This document shows, piece by piece, positions 1-6,919 of a stretch of 37,667 nt of DNA; positions within the stretch are counted from its first letter, which is position 1; each line of letters starts with the position of its first letter. Source of the DNA: Bacteroidales bacterium (GTDB lineage: Bacteria > Bacteroidota > Bacteroidia > Bacteroidales > Marinilabiliaceae); NCBI GenBank assembly GCA_022768325.1, contig JALEMI010000035.1, forward strand, positions 1 to 37,667. The letters run 5' to 3'. The position numbers and the translations under genes were made by a program. The notes under the pieces are model-generated. The model did no database searches, was not told the DNA's origin, and was given only the letters and a program-made list of their open reading frames with translations.

Positions 1-126
1 GTGGCTTTTGTTGATTTTTGTTTTGCACCATAAATATACAAAAACATCTCCTATTTCGCTAATTTTCAGCCTGTTATATATAGCTAAATTATGTGCGTGA
101 TTTGGTCGAACTCACGTTAAATATAT
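1..126. other. Left-edge non-coding stretch
   Basis: This A+T-rich stretch has no supported gene. On the minus strand an ATG at 29-31 opens a short reading frame that leaves the window after ten codons, so a divergent gene may begin here, but there is too little of it to judge. The sequence just before the DUF3791 gene is a run of alternating A and T. I see no complete -33/-7 promoter pair. Confidence 0.3.
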
Positions 127-360
127 ATGAAAAACAAAAACAAAGCTGACTTCGTGTCATTTTGCATTGAGGAGTATGCCACCGCAAGGGGCATTACTGG
201 CGTAGAAGCCTTCGATTACTTCAAACGTTACGGAGTAATCCAATATCTTATTGATTTTTACAATCCGCTTAACACCCAAGGAACCGAATGGCTTATCGAG
301 GAAATTGACGAGTATGTATCACACGCAAAAAGAGAGGAAAATGAAGGTATATCACGGTAG
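127..360 (+). CDS. DUF3791 family protein, likely partner of the DUF3990 gene
   Basis: This 77-residue protein matches the pattern I know for DUF3791: an N-terminal FCIEEYA helix, a [11 protein letters not shown] segment near residues 32-42, a conserved NTQG turn near residues 49-52 and a C-terminal helix. It has no signal peptide or membrane segment and should be cytoplasmic. Its last 20 bases overlap the start of the DUF3990 gene in another frame, so the two are probably translationally coupled. DUF3791 genes commonly sit directly upstream of DUF3990 genes in Bacteroidales and Firmicutes. A toxin-antitoxin or effector-neutraliser relation is plausible from this arrangement and the small size, but is inference; no biochemical role is known to me. 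Confidence 0.75.
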   Translation: MKNKNKADFVSFCIEEYATARGITGVEAFDYFKRYGVIQYLIDFYNPLNTQGTEWLIEEIDEYVSHAKREENEGISR

Positions 361-835
361 TTTACAAAGGGTAGAAAGACCAAAGATCTTGACACCTAAC
401 AGAAACCTTGATTTCGGAAAAGGATTCTACACAACATCGTCAAAAGAGCAAGCCTCCCAATGGACGAAAAACTTGATGAAGAAAAGAAAAGCATCAGTCG
501 GCTACGTTAACGAATACGATTTCGACAAATCAGCAGCGGACAATCTCAATTGGTTAACTTTCTACAAACCAGACAAAAACTGGGCAAATTTCGTTATGAA
601 AAACAGAATGAAGCGTAACTTCACCCATGACTATGATATTGTATATGGTCCTGTTGCCGACGACAATGTTAATAAACAGATAGGTCTCTACAGAACTCAA
701 AAAATAGGCATGGGGAAGTTAACCCGAGGACTACAGCCATATAAACTTGTAGATCAATACCTCTTCCATACTCCTCTTGCATTAACAACACTACGCTTCA
801 TAAAAGCAAGACCTATTTTTCGGCGTGACACATAA
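341..835 (+). CDS. DUF3990 (ADP-ribosyltransferase-like) protein, C-terminally truncated copy
   Basis: The open frame extends upstream to 251, but the ATG at 341 is the right start because it gives the family's canonical opening MKVYHGS; the upstream part only lies over the DUF3791 gene. The product is 164 residues. Visible family motifs are YHGS at residues 3-6, FGKGFYTT near residues 26-33, and DYDIVYGP in the middle. DUF3990 is, to my knowledge, placed with the ADP-ribosyltransferase fold, where the His of YHG and the Tyr of GFYTT would contact NAD; transferase activity here is inference. The protein ends about 70 residues earlier than its tandem neighbour at 979-1695, and remnants of the missing tail lie just downstream. 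It may still be functional, since many DUF3990 proteins are this short. Confidence 0.7.
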   Translation: MKVYHGSLQRVERPKILTPNRNLDFGKGFYTTSSKEQASQWTKNLMKKRKASVGYVNEYDFDKSAADNLNWLTFYKPDKNWANFVMKNRMKRNFTHDYDIVYGPVADDNVNKQIGLYRTQKIGMGKLTRGLQPYKLVDQYLFHTPLALTTLRFIKARPIFRRDT

Positions 836-955
836 ATTAACGGAAGACGACTACAACCTCTCAACAGAAGGCTCTAAGTATTAGCTCATTGAGTCATGTA
901 GACCTATACAAACCATTGTAAGAGCCGGAGCTTGAGTAAAAGAGATAATCATCAA
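836..955 (+). pseudogene. Decayed C-terminal tail of the first DUF3990 gene
   Basis: This stretch is not a simple spacer. From 837 it reads LTEDDYNLSTEGSKY and then a stop; from 883 in another frame it reads SSLSHVDLYKPL and then a stop. The intact neighbour has LHDDYDLS, then LSTESTQYW, then GPVDLYNELL in the same order at its C-terminus. The simplest reading is that the first copy once had the same tail and lost it through an internal deletion of about two dozen codons (both flanks carry an LS-x-E pattern), one frameshift and several stops. Confidence 0.55.
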
Positions 956-978
956 AACCGTATTAAGTTAAGAAGGAA

Positions 979-1695
979 ATGGAATTATATCATGGCAGCC
1001 TGCAGGAGGTGAAAACCCCCATAATCAGCGCAAACAGCAAAATTTTTGAATACGGAAGAGGCTTTTACGTCACAGAGTCACTACAAGACGCAAGAAGGTG
1101 GGTGCAAAAGCTTATGAAAGAAGCCCATGCCACAGAAGGCTACATCAACACATACGAGTTTGACAGAAAGGCAATGGATTCGCTCAACTGCCTAATTTTC
1201 AAAAAGCCAAACAAGGAATGGCTAAAGTTCGTAATGGACAACAGAACTAAACGAGACTTCTCCCACGACTACGATATTATATTAGGTCCCGCCGTAAACG
1301 ACGACGCATACGAACAACTCATATACGCCGAAGGGGATATATTTCGCACATCCTCAATACTTGAAGATCTGAGATCCTTTAGACTTATGGATCAATACCT
1401 TTTCCATACGCCTCGCGCTCTGGAGGCCCTGCAATATGTAGACTCTTTTCCCCCTGTTACGAGTAAATGTATGCAAGACGACCTCCACCTATTCACCCCG
1501 ACTAAGGTAAGATGGTTGGTCGAGTACCTTCACGACGACTATGACCTTTCTATTGAGGAGAGCCTTGACCGTATCTACCACTCCGAACTCTACAAAAAGC
1601 TATCGACGGAAAGCACCCAATATTGGCATCTTGGGCCAGTAGACCTGTATAATGAGCTTTTGGAGGAGTTTGGGGACTTGGGGAAGGAGAAGTAA
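979..1695 (+). CDS. DUF3990 (ADP-ribosyltransferase-like) protein with C-terminal helical domain
   Basis: The 238-residue product is a full-length paralogue of the upstream gene. Residues 1-155 form the DUF3990 domain: MELYHGS at the start, YGRGFYVTES near residues 25-34, and HDYDIILGP near residues 96-104. Residues ~175-235 add a helical segment (VRWLVEYLHDDYDLSIEESL, then HSELYKKL, then VDLYNELLEEF). I have seen this pattern as small separate proteins next to DUF3990 genes; here it is fused. There is no export signal. A run AAGAAGGAAATG precedes the start. The gene has its own terminator, and with the DUF3791 gene and first copy forms a small plus-strand cluster. The reaction, target and neutralising partner are unknown; NAD-dependent modification is the family-level guess. 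Confidence 0.75.
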   Translation: MELYHGSLQEVKTPIISANSKIFEYGRGFYVTESLQDARRWVQKLMKEAHATEGYINTYEFDRKAMDSLNCLIFKKPNKEWLKFVMDNRTKRDFSHDYDIILGPAVNDDAYEQLIYAEGDIFRTSSILEDLRSFRLMDQYLFHTPRALEALQYVDSFPPVTSKCMQDDLHLFTPTKVRWLVEYLHDDYDLSIEESLDRIYHSELYKKLSTESTQYWHLGPVDLYNELLEEFGDLGKEK

Positions 1696-1717
1696 GGAGT
1701 GAGATATGACTTAGTAA

Positions 1718-1747
1718 GGGCGGTGGAGGAAGACCATCGCCCTTTTT
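1718..1747 (+). terminator. Rho-independent terminator of the DUF3990 cluster
   Basis: Arms GGGCGGTGG (1718-1726) and CCATCGCCC (1734-1742) pair with one G-T wobble around a seven-base loop and are followed by a T run. Confidence 0.8.
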
Positions 1748-1831
1748 GTTGTTGTTTTGGGGAGCTGAGTAGTTGCGAAAGCTGAGGTTGTAATACACAG
1801 AAAATAATCACCTGGCAGAAAAGGGTTGGTT

Positions 1832-3367
1832 TCACGCTTGGATATTCCAACTGATGCAGTGAAGGGCGCCGCCTTCATTGACTATTTCGTCTGTTCTTAT
1901 GGGGTGAATCTCGCAATCGGGGAAAGCATCTTGAACATATTTGTAGGCGATGCCGTCTTCATCGATGGAGAAGGAGGGGAGAATGATGTGTTTTCCGACT
2001 TGAAGAAAATTGATGTACGCCCAGTTTAGCTCGGGGTGTGGAGATGCTACTTTGTCGTTAAAACGCATCTCCGTCACTTCAAATCCATACTTTTCGAGAG
2101 TTTGCCTGATTTCTTTGGCCTCTTGGTGATATTCATCGCCATGGTTACCCATGAGGATGTGGTTTCCGCCACACCATTTAATGAAGCCATCGGAATGGCC
2201 GTATTTGTCTGTTTCTTCCGCATCGAAATGGCCATGCATTGTCCAGGGGATAATTATCACAGGATGACCAAGCTCTGACTCAAGTTTGCGAATGAACTCG
2301 TCAGGATTCTTATCATATTCGGCTTGGTTCTCTTGGAATATTTTGGTGGTCATAACGACGTAAGGGCCGCAAGCGACCATGTTGCCGCCATCGATAACAA
2401 GGTTTGTCTTGCGGCAGTTTAGACCCATTCCTCGGATTACATTGTTGCAATCCGTGATATACTTAGCTTCTTGGGTTTTTACCAAATAATCTGGCTTGTA
2501 CACATATTTAAAATACTCGTGCGTGCCTAATTGAATTGGCATAAAGTCTCGAACCCAATAGTCATTCGTACATTTCAACTCCTTAGTCGTGATTCCGAGC
2601 CGATGAAGCATATTCTTTAGCCTGTTATAGAACTCGGGATGACCTTCCGTGGCATGGTTAAGCCATGGGGAGAAATAGACCTCATTTGTTTGGGAATCGT
2701 GGAGTATAGGTTCGCAGCGGACGTACCTATATCGCTTGTCCTTGAATGAGCTAAAGGCACTGGTTAGCTTATCGACATCGACAGGTTGAGCGTATGAGGA
2801 AATAATGGACTTGACCTTTTCTTCGGGTATTTTATTGTCTGGCAATATGTTAACTCGTGGCTCACAGATATAGGCAACGTTACCATTGTCGCGCTCGATT
2901 AGGCAGGGCAATCCGGAATTATGGCTTGCGGCATCGAAGCATCGGAATAATTTGGCACACGCCATAGGGCCATCTAACACACGGCAGTCTTCCGACTGAA
3001 GTTTTCGGATAAGGATGCCGCCAAAGAAAGAGTGTTCGTCGAGCTGATATTTCTCTCGTGATTTATTTCGGGAGGCAATGGTATGAGTGGTGCTGATTGA
3101 ACTTTCAAAATTGAGGTCTATTCCGCCAAAATCGTTGACATACCAGCGCAATGCTTTTGAAGAACGCGGATGAGTGATAATATCTTGGTGATGTTGATTG
3201 TAGAAATAGAACTCAATCTCCTGGAAAAAATAGCGGGAATTCTCATGTTCAATTGCAAAACTATTGAATAATAATTTTGCTATTTGAGCGAAACGCGCCT
3301 CAATATCTGATGTTTTCATTGCGGCATTTAAGGTCAGCAACTTTCTAAGTTCATCTAATTTGCTCAT
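1832..3367 (-). CDS. Agmatine/peptidyl-arginine deiminase family protein with extra N-terminal domain
   Basis: The frame is open further upstream, but that part crosses a terminator hairpin; I chose the ATG at 3367 (MSKLDEL), with an ATG two codons earlier at 3373 as alternative. The product is 511 residues. The C-terminal ~295 residues show the porphyromonas-type deiminase pattern: DYWVRDFMPI, DGGNMV, GHSDGF and a terminal GGALHCISW whose Cys is the expected nucleophile. The substrate could be agmatine or another guanidino compound. The N-terminal ~215 residues are not usual for this family: they carry QEIEFYFYN, GGIDLNF, GGILIRKL and DGPMACAKLF, resembling a stand-alone family I cannot name reliably. 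There is no signal peptide, unlike secreted PADs. Its base composition resembles the A+T-rich left end of the window. Confidence 0.75.
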   Translation of the reverse strand: MSKLDELRKLLTLNAAMKTSDIEARFAQIAKLLFNSFAIEHENSRYFFQEIEFYFYNQHHQDIITHPRSSKALRWYVNDFGGIDLNFESSISTTHTIASRNKSREKYQLDEHSFFGGILIRKLQSEDCRVLDGPMACAKLFRCFDAASHNSGLPCLIERDNGNVAYICEPRVNILPDNKIPEEKVKSIISSYAQPVDVDKLTSAFSSFKDKRYRYVRCEPILHDSQTNEVYFSPWLNHATEGHPEFYNRLKNMLHRLGITTKELKCTNDYWVRDFMPIQLGTHEYFKYVYKPDYLVKTQEAKYITDCNNVIRGMGLNCRKTNLVIDGGNMVACGPYVVMTTKIFQENQAEYDKNPDEFIRKLESELGHPVIIIPWTMHGHFDAEETDKYGHSDGFIKWCGGNHILMGNHGDEYHQEAKEIRQTLEKYGFEVTEMRFNDKVASPHPELNWAYINFLQVGKHIILPSFSIDEDGIAYKYVQDAFPDCEIHPIRTDEIVNEGGALHCISWNIQA

Positions 3368-3421
3368 AATCATAATGTTTATACCAACAAAGGTTCTTAA
3401 TCTCTGCGGCAATATTACACA

Positions 3422-3471
3422 AAAACAACTAAAAGACAAAGGGTTTCCACCCTTGTCTTTTTGTTGTTTTG
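3422..3471 (-). terminator. Long hairpin terminator after the GH5-like gene
   Basis: Two ~22-base arms (3422-3443 and 3450-3471) pair with few mismatches; the core AAAAGACAA/TTGTCTTTT is perfect. It lies just past the GH5-like stop codon and before the deiminase gene. Both sides are rich in A on one strand and T on the other, so it could act in either direction. Confidence 0.75.
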
Positions 3472-3494
3472 GCGTATGGTGTAGGAGAATGCGC

Positions 3495-5267
3495 TTATTC
3501 GGCGGGTGTTTCTTCCTCCTCGTTGTCGACATTGAGATCCTCGCCGAGGGCTGCTTGGGCTAAGCCGAGGGCGTAGGCGTTGCGAGCCGTGAAAGAATCA
3601 CGATTCTTGCGGTTGAAGACTCCGAAATGTCCGACGCCGGTGGTATTGTCGTCCCATACGATGGACTTGAAGCCGTTGTTCTTGGCGGCAACGGCAACGG
3701 CATTGACATAGTAGGCTTCGGAGCTTACGTATAGGGCATCGGAACCGTGGGAGATGGCGCCAAACTCGCTGATGAGGGCGGGAATGCCGTGGGCCTCCTT
3801 ATTTAACTTGGCGCAGAGGTCGGAGAAATATTGCTTCACCATATCCTCGGTATAGGAGGACCACTCTTCGTTGGAGGTCTTGAAAGGCGTACCCCACAGC
3901 TTGCGAGAGGCGGCCTCGGTGGCGTAGTCGGTTGGCCTGAAGAACTTGCAAGAGACCATGAGGCGGTCGGGCGTGACATCGTTTTGTGGCATATCGATGG
4001 TGGCACCGGACTCGGCGTCGAATGGGATGACGAGGCACCTCTTGTAGTTGTTCTTGCCTGAGCGGCGGACGGTTTGGACAAAGAGCTCATTGAGGCGTTT
4101 CATTGCCGAGATGGCCTCAGAGCCAAATTGCGCAACATCGAAATTGTCATAAGCCTCGAAAATTATGTGGTCATCGTCTTCGTCGAAGAGAGTAGCGATC
4201 TCGTTCCACGTGTTGATGAAGAGGTTGTAGAGCTGGGTAGTGTCGGCTTTAGCGGCGGCGCGGCGGAGAATCCATCCGTTGTCGGAGAGCGAAATGATGG
4301 CGTATTTGCCTTTTGCCGCTACGGAAGAAGCGATGGACTTGACACCATTAATCCAGAACTGGTTGGTCTCGACGGCGGCAGTGTCGTATGGGAGGACAGG
4401 GATGCGAATGACGTTGATATTGTATTGCGCAACGGAATCAATCATCCAATCGGAGAGTGCGCCGGTGTAATAATCGATGTCGTCGTCGGTGGTGCAAGCC
4501 TTGGAGAGATTCCAGCCCATCAGCATATCTTGCTGAACCTCAGAGGCTGTGCGTTGAACGCCATTGAACTCCCATCCTGTCTTCTCTTGGAGGAACTTGC
4601 AGGCGAAATGCTTGTCGCCGAGGGTGAAAGAGATGCTGTCAAGACGGCTCTCGTCGGCGTAGTTGGGGAGAACCTTGACGTTGACCTCGACTTCGTATTT
4701 GGTTTTTGAGCCCTTAACGAGATTGCGGATGGGGGTGATATTTATCCACCATGGGGAGTCGACAACATATTCGCCATTAGTGGTGAACTTGACCATATAG
4801 GTAAGTCCCTCATAGTCAAGCCTATACTCTTGGTCGATGGAAGCGACCCTTACGGCCTCGTCGGGAGTAAGCAAGTTCTCGGGAGCTTGGTAAATTTGAA
4901 TAGTCACCTGCTCGTCACCAGAGGTAACGGTCAGCGAGGAGGTGCGGGGATCGTAATCGGTGGCCTCATTCTTCACCTCATATTCCGCGATGGTGATGGA
5001 GATGACACCCGTGGTGTCGGAAGAGGGTGTTATTTCTGAAACCACCCAATCGACAGACGAGGAAGCAGTCACCTCACTGTTGGCCTTATAGTTGATGGTG
5101 TAGACACCTCCGGCTTTGGGTGCGTTGACCTCATTCTCGTCGAGCATAAAGAATTTGTTTTGCGGCTCATCTGGCTCAACACTATTGTTGGAGTCGTCAT
5201 CATCGCAAGCCACGAAGGTCAACGGCAAGAACAAGGCCAAAGCTGCTAAGGTTCTGAGAAATCTCAT
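3495..5267 (-). CDS. BACON-domain lipoprotein with degenerate GH5-like domain
   Basis: The start is the ATG at 5267; the slightly longer frame begins only at a TTG. The 590-residue product opens with a lipoprotein signal (lipobox FVA-Cys21) followed by a run of Asp, the usual surface-export context in Bacteroidetes. Residues ~38-130 and ~135-230 look like two BACON-type beta-sandwich modules (the first is clear). Residues ~232-575 follow the GH5 cellulase/mannanase fold order: MGWNLSK, NVIRIPV, AIISLSDNGW, IIFEAYDNF, LISEFGA and a late IVWDDN. Only the nucleophile-position Glu501 survives. The acid/base NEP motif is DNF, the HH before the conserved Gly-Trp is absent, and the usual His-Tyr near residue 442 is Lys-Phe. 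It is probably a non-catalytic or altered glycan-binding protein. Confidence 0.75.
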   Translation of the reverse strand: MRFLRTLAALALFLPLTFVACDDDDSNNSVEPDEPQNKFFMLDENEVNAPKAGGVYTINYKANSEVTASSSVDWVVSEITPSSDTTGVISITIAEYEVKNEATDYDPRTSSLTVTSGDEQVTIQIYQAPENLLTPDEAVRVASIDQEYRLDYEGLTYMVKFTTNGEYVVDSPWWINITPIRNLVKGSKTKYEVEVNVKVLPNYADESRLDSISFTLGDKHFACKFLQEKTGWEFNGVQRTASEVQQDMLMGWNLSKACTTDDDIDYYTGALSDWMIDSVAQYNINVIRIPVLPYDTAAVETNQFWINGVKSIASSVAAKGKYAIISLSDNGWILRRAAAKADTTQLYNLFINTWNEIATLFDEDDDHIIFEAYDNFDVAQFGSEAISAMKRLNELFVQTVRRSGKNNYKRCLVIPFDAESGATIDMPQNDVTPDRLMVSCKFFRPTDYATEAASRKLWGTPFKTSNEEWSSYTEDMVKQYFSDLCAKLNKEAHGIPALISEFGAISHGSDALYVSSEAYYVNAVAVAAKNNGFKSIVWDDNTTGVGHFGVFNRKNRDSFTARNAYALGLAQAALGEDLNVDNEEEETPAE

Positions 5268-5322
5268 ATTCAAATATTTAGAGTTGGATAGAACTAATTT
5301 ACGTTATTTCGTGAACATATCC

Positions 5323-5362
5323 AAATAAAAAGCCCGCCGATGGGACAATCCTCGGCGAGCTT
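5323..5362 (-). terminator. Rho-independent terminator of gdhA
   Basis: Read on the minus strand, AAGCTCGCCGA pairs with TCGGCGGGCTT (one mismatch) and is followed by a T-rich tract. It sits between the gdhA stop and the GH5-like gene, separating the two transcription units. Confidence 0.85.
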
Positions 5363-5407
5363 AGAGTATGACGACCTTGGCGAGAGCCTTAGTCGAGTGT
5401 TATCTCA

Positions 5408-6760
5408 TTAGACGAGACCTTGAGCCATCATGGCATCAGCAACCTTGACGAAGCCGCCGATGTTGGCGCCCTTGACGTAGTTGATGTGGCCGTCCTTCTC
5501 CTTGCCGTACTTGGCGCAAGTGGCATGGATGCCGACCATGATCTGATGGAGCTTAGCGTCGACCTCCTCGCGGGTCCAAGAGAGACGCTCGCTGTTTTGG
5601 GTCATCTCAAGGCCAGAGGTTGCGACACCGCCGGCGTTGGAAGCCTTGCCAGGAGAGTAGAGGATCTGAGCGTCGAGGAAGACATTGATGGCCTCGTTGG
5701 TGGAAGGCATATTAGCGCCCTCGCATACGCAGAAGACACCATTGGCGATGAGCTTCTTAGCGTCGTCCTCGTTGATCTCGTTTTGGGTAGCGCAAGGAAG
5801 AGCGATGTCGGCCTTGACACCCCAAGGGCGCTCGCCCTCGAAGTACTTAGCGTTGGGATACTTGGCGACATACTCCTTGATGCGGCCGCGCTTAACGTTC
5901 TTGAGCTCCATTACGAAAGCGAGCTTCTCGGCATCGATGCCGTCCTCGTCGAGGATGTAGCCGTTGGAATCGGAGAGGGTGAGAACCTTGGCACCCATTT
6001 GGTTAGCCTTCTCGCAAGCGTATTGAGCGACGTTGCCAGAACCGGAGATGAGGACCTTCTTGTCCTTGAAATCCTTGCCTTGGGTGGCGAGCATCTCGGT
6101 GCAGAAATAGACGACACCGTAGCCCGTAGCCTCAGGACGGATGAGAGAGCCGCCCCAGCCGAGGCCTTTGCCCGTGAGGACACCGGTGAACTCATTGCGG
6201 AGACGCTTGTATTGGCCAAAGAGGTAGCCAATCTCGCGACCGCCGACGCCGATGTCGCCTGCGGGAACGTCGGTATCGGGACCGATGTGACGCTGAAGCT
6301 CGGTCATGAAGCTTTGGCAGAAACGCATGACCTCAGCATCGGACTTGCCTTTGGGGTCGAAGTCGGAACCGCCCTTGCCGCCACCCATAGGGAGCGTGGT
6401 GAGGCTGTTCTTGAGGACTTGCTCGAAAGCGAGGAACTTGAGGACACCGAGGTTAACGGTGGGGTGGAAACGGAGACCGCCTTTGTAGGGGCCGATTGCG
6501 CTGTTCATCTCAACGCGGACGCCACGGTTGATCTGGATGTTGCCCTTGTCGTCGAGCCAAGGTACACGGAAGATGATTGTGCGCTCAGGCTCAGCCATGC
6601 GCTCAAGGATCTTGGCCGTCTTGTACTGGGGATTCTCGTTGATGTAGGGAAGGAGAGAAGTGACGACCTCCTTCACAGCCTGATGGAACTCGCTCTCGCC
6701 GGGATTCTTGGCGATGATACGGTCCATGAACTCATTGACTTCTGCTTCAATGTTAGCCAT
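5408..6760 (-). CDS. gdhA: Glutamate dehydrogenase (hexameric, probably NADP-type)
   Basis: The 450-residue product catalyses interconversion of 2-oxoglutarate plus ammonia and glutamate, the main ammonium-assimilation route in many Bacteroidales. Conserved pieces include GPYKGGLRFHP (substrate site), the catalytic-lysine segment PMGGGKGGSDFDPKGKSD, DVPAGDIGVGGREIGYLFGQ, the Rossmann start ISGSGNVAQY and the C-terminal EGANMPSTNEA. The length is normal for the ~450-residue hexameric class. The cofactor is inferred from overall similarity to the anabolic class. The start ATG at 6760 is the natural one (MANIEAEVNEF). The gene is monocistronic: a terminator follows, and a long leader with a palindrome precedes it. 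Confidence 0.95.
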   Translation of the reverse strand: MANIEAEVNEFMDRIIAKNPGESEFHQAVKEVVTSLLPYINENPQYKTAKILERMAEPERTIIFRVPWLDDKGNIQINRGVRVEMNSAIGPYKGGLRFHPTVNLGVLKFLAFEQVLKNSLTTLPMGGGKGGSDFDPKGKSDAEVMRFCQSFMTELQRHIGPDTDVPAGDIGVGGREIGYLFGQYKRLRNEFTGVLTGKGLGWGGSLIRPEATGYGVVYFCTEMLATQGKDFKDKKVLISGSGNVAQYACEKANQMGAKVLTLSDSNGYILDEDGIDAEKLAFVMELKNVKRGRIKEYVAKYPNAKYFEGERPWGVKADIALPCATQNEINEDDAKKLIANGVFCVCEGANMPSTNEAINVFLDAQILYSPGKASNAGGVATSGLEMTQNSERLSWTREEVDAKLHQIMVGIHATCAKYGKEKDGHINYVKGANIGGFVKVADAMMAQGLV

Positions 6761-6787
6761 AACTGTTCTTTTATTGTGTTGTTAATT

Positions 6788-6810
6788 CCTGACATAACGT
6801 TAACGTCAGG
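6788..6810. promoter_or_regulatory. Palindrome in the gdhA leader
   Basis: A 23-bp imperfect palindrome with CCTGAC/GTCAGG ends and a central AACGTT lies 28-50 bases before the gdhA start codon. It could be a dimeric regulator's operator or an RNA hairpin. No T run follows, which argues against a terminator. I see no confident promoter; a weak -7-like TATCTTAG lies on the minus strand at 6835-6842. Confidence 0.45.
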
Positions 6811-6919
6811 ACTCGTCTAAATTCTTTTGCGATGCTAAGATATGTAAATTAGGTCATTCGCTGACACGGGCATCGTTGGATTTACGTGATACACTTATGC
6901 ATTTTACGTAGCTCACCTA

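Noticed and set aside
251-340. Upstream extension of the first DUF3990 gene
   Set aside because: These codons only cover the DUF3791 gene in another frame; family members start at M-x-x-YHGS, which begins at 341.
3368-3532. Upstream extension of the deiminase gene
   Set aside because: It runs across a long terminator hairpin and into the end of the GH5-like gene, and encodes low-quality sequence.
5420-6820. Long plus-strand frame of 466 codons opposite gdhA
   Set aside because: It is a shadow of the strongly biased gdhA codons; it starts at TTG and its translation has no recognisable fold or motif. Similar shadows lie opposite accC (9253-10605), the AspT-like gene (13154-13945) and the MFS gene (15104-16003).
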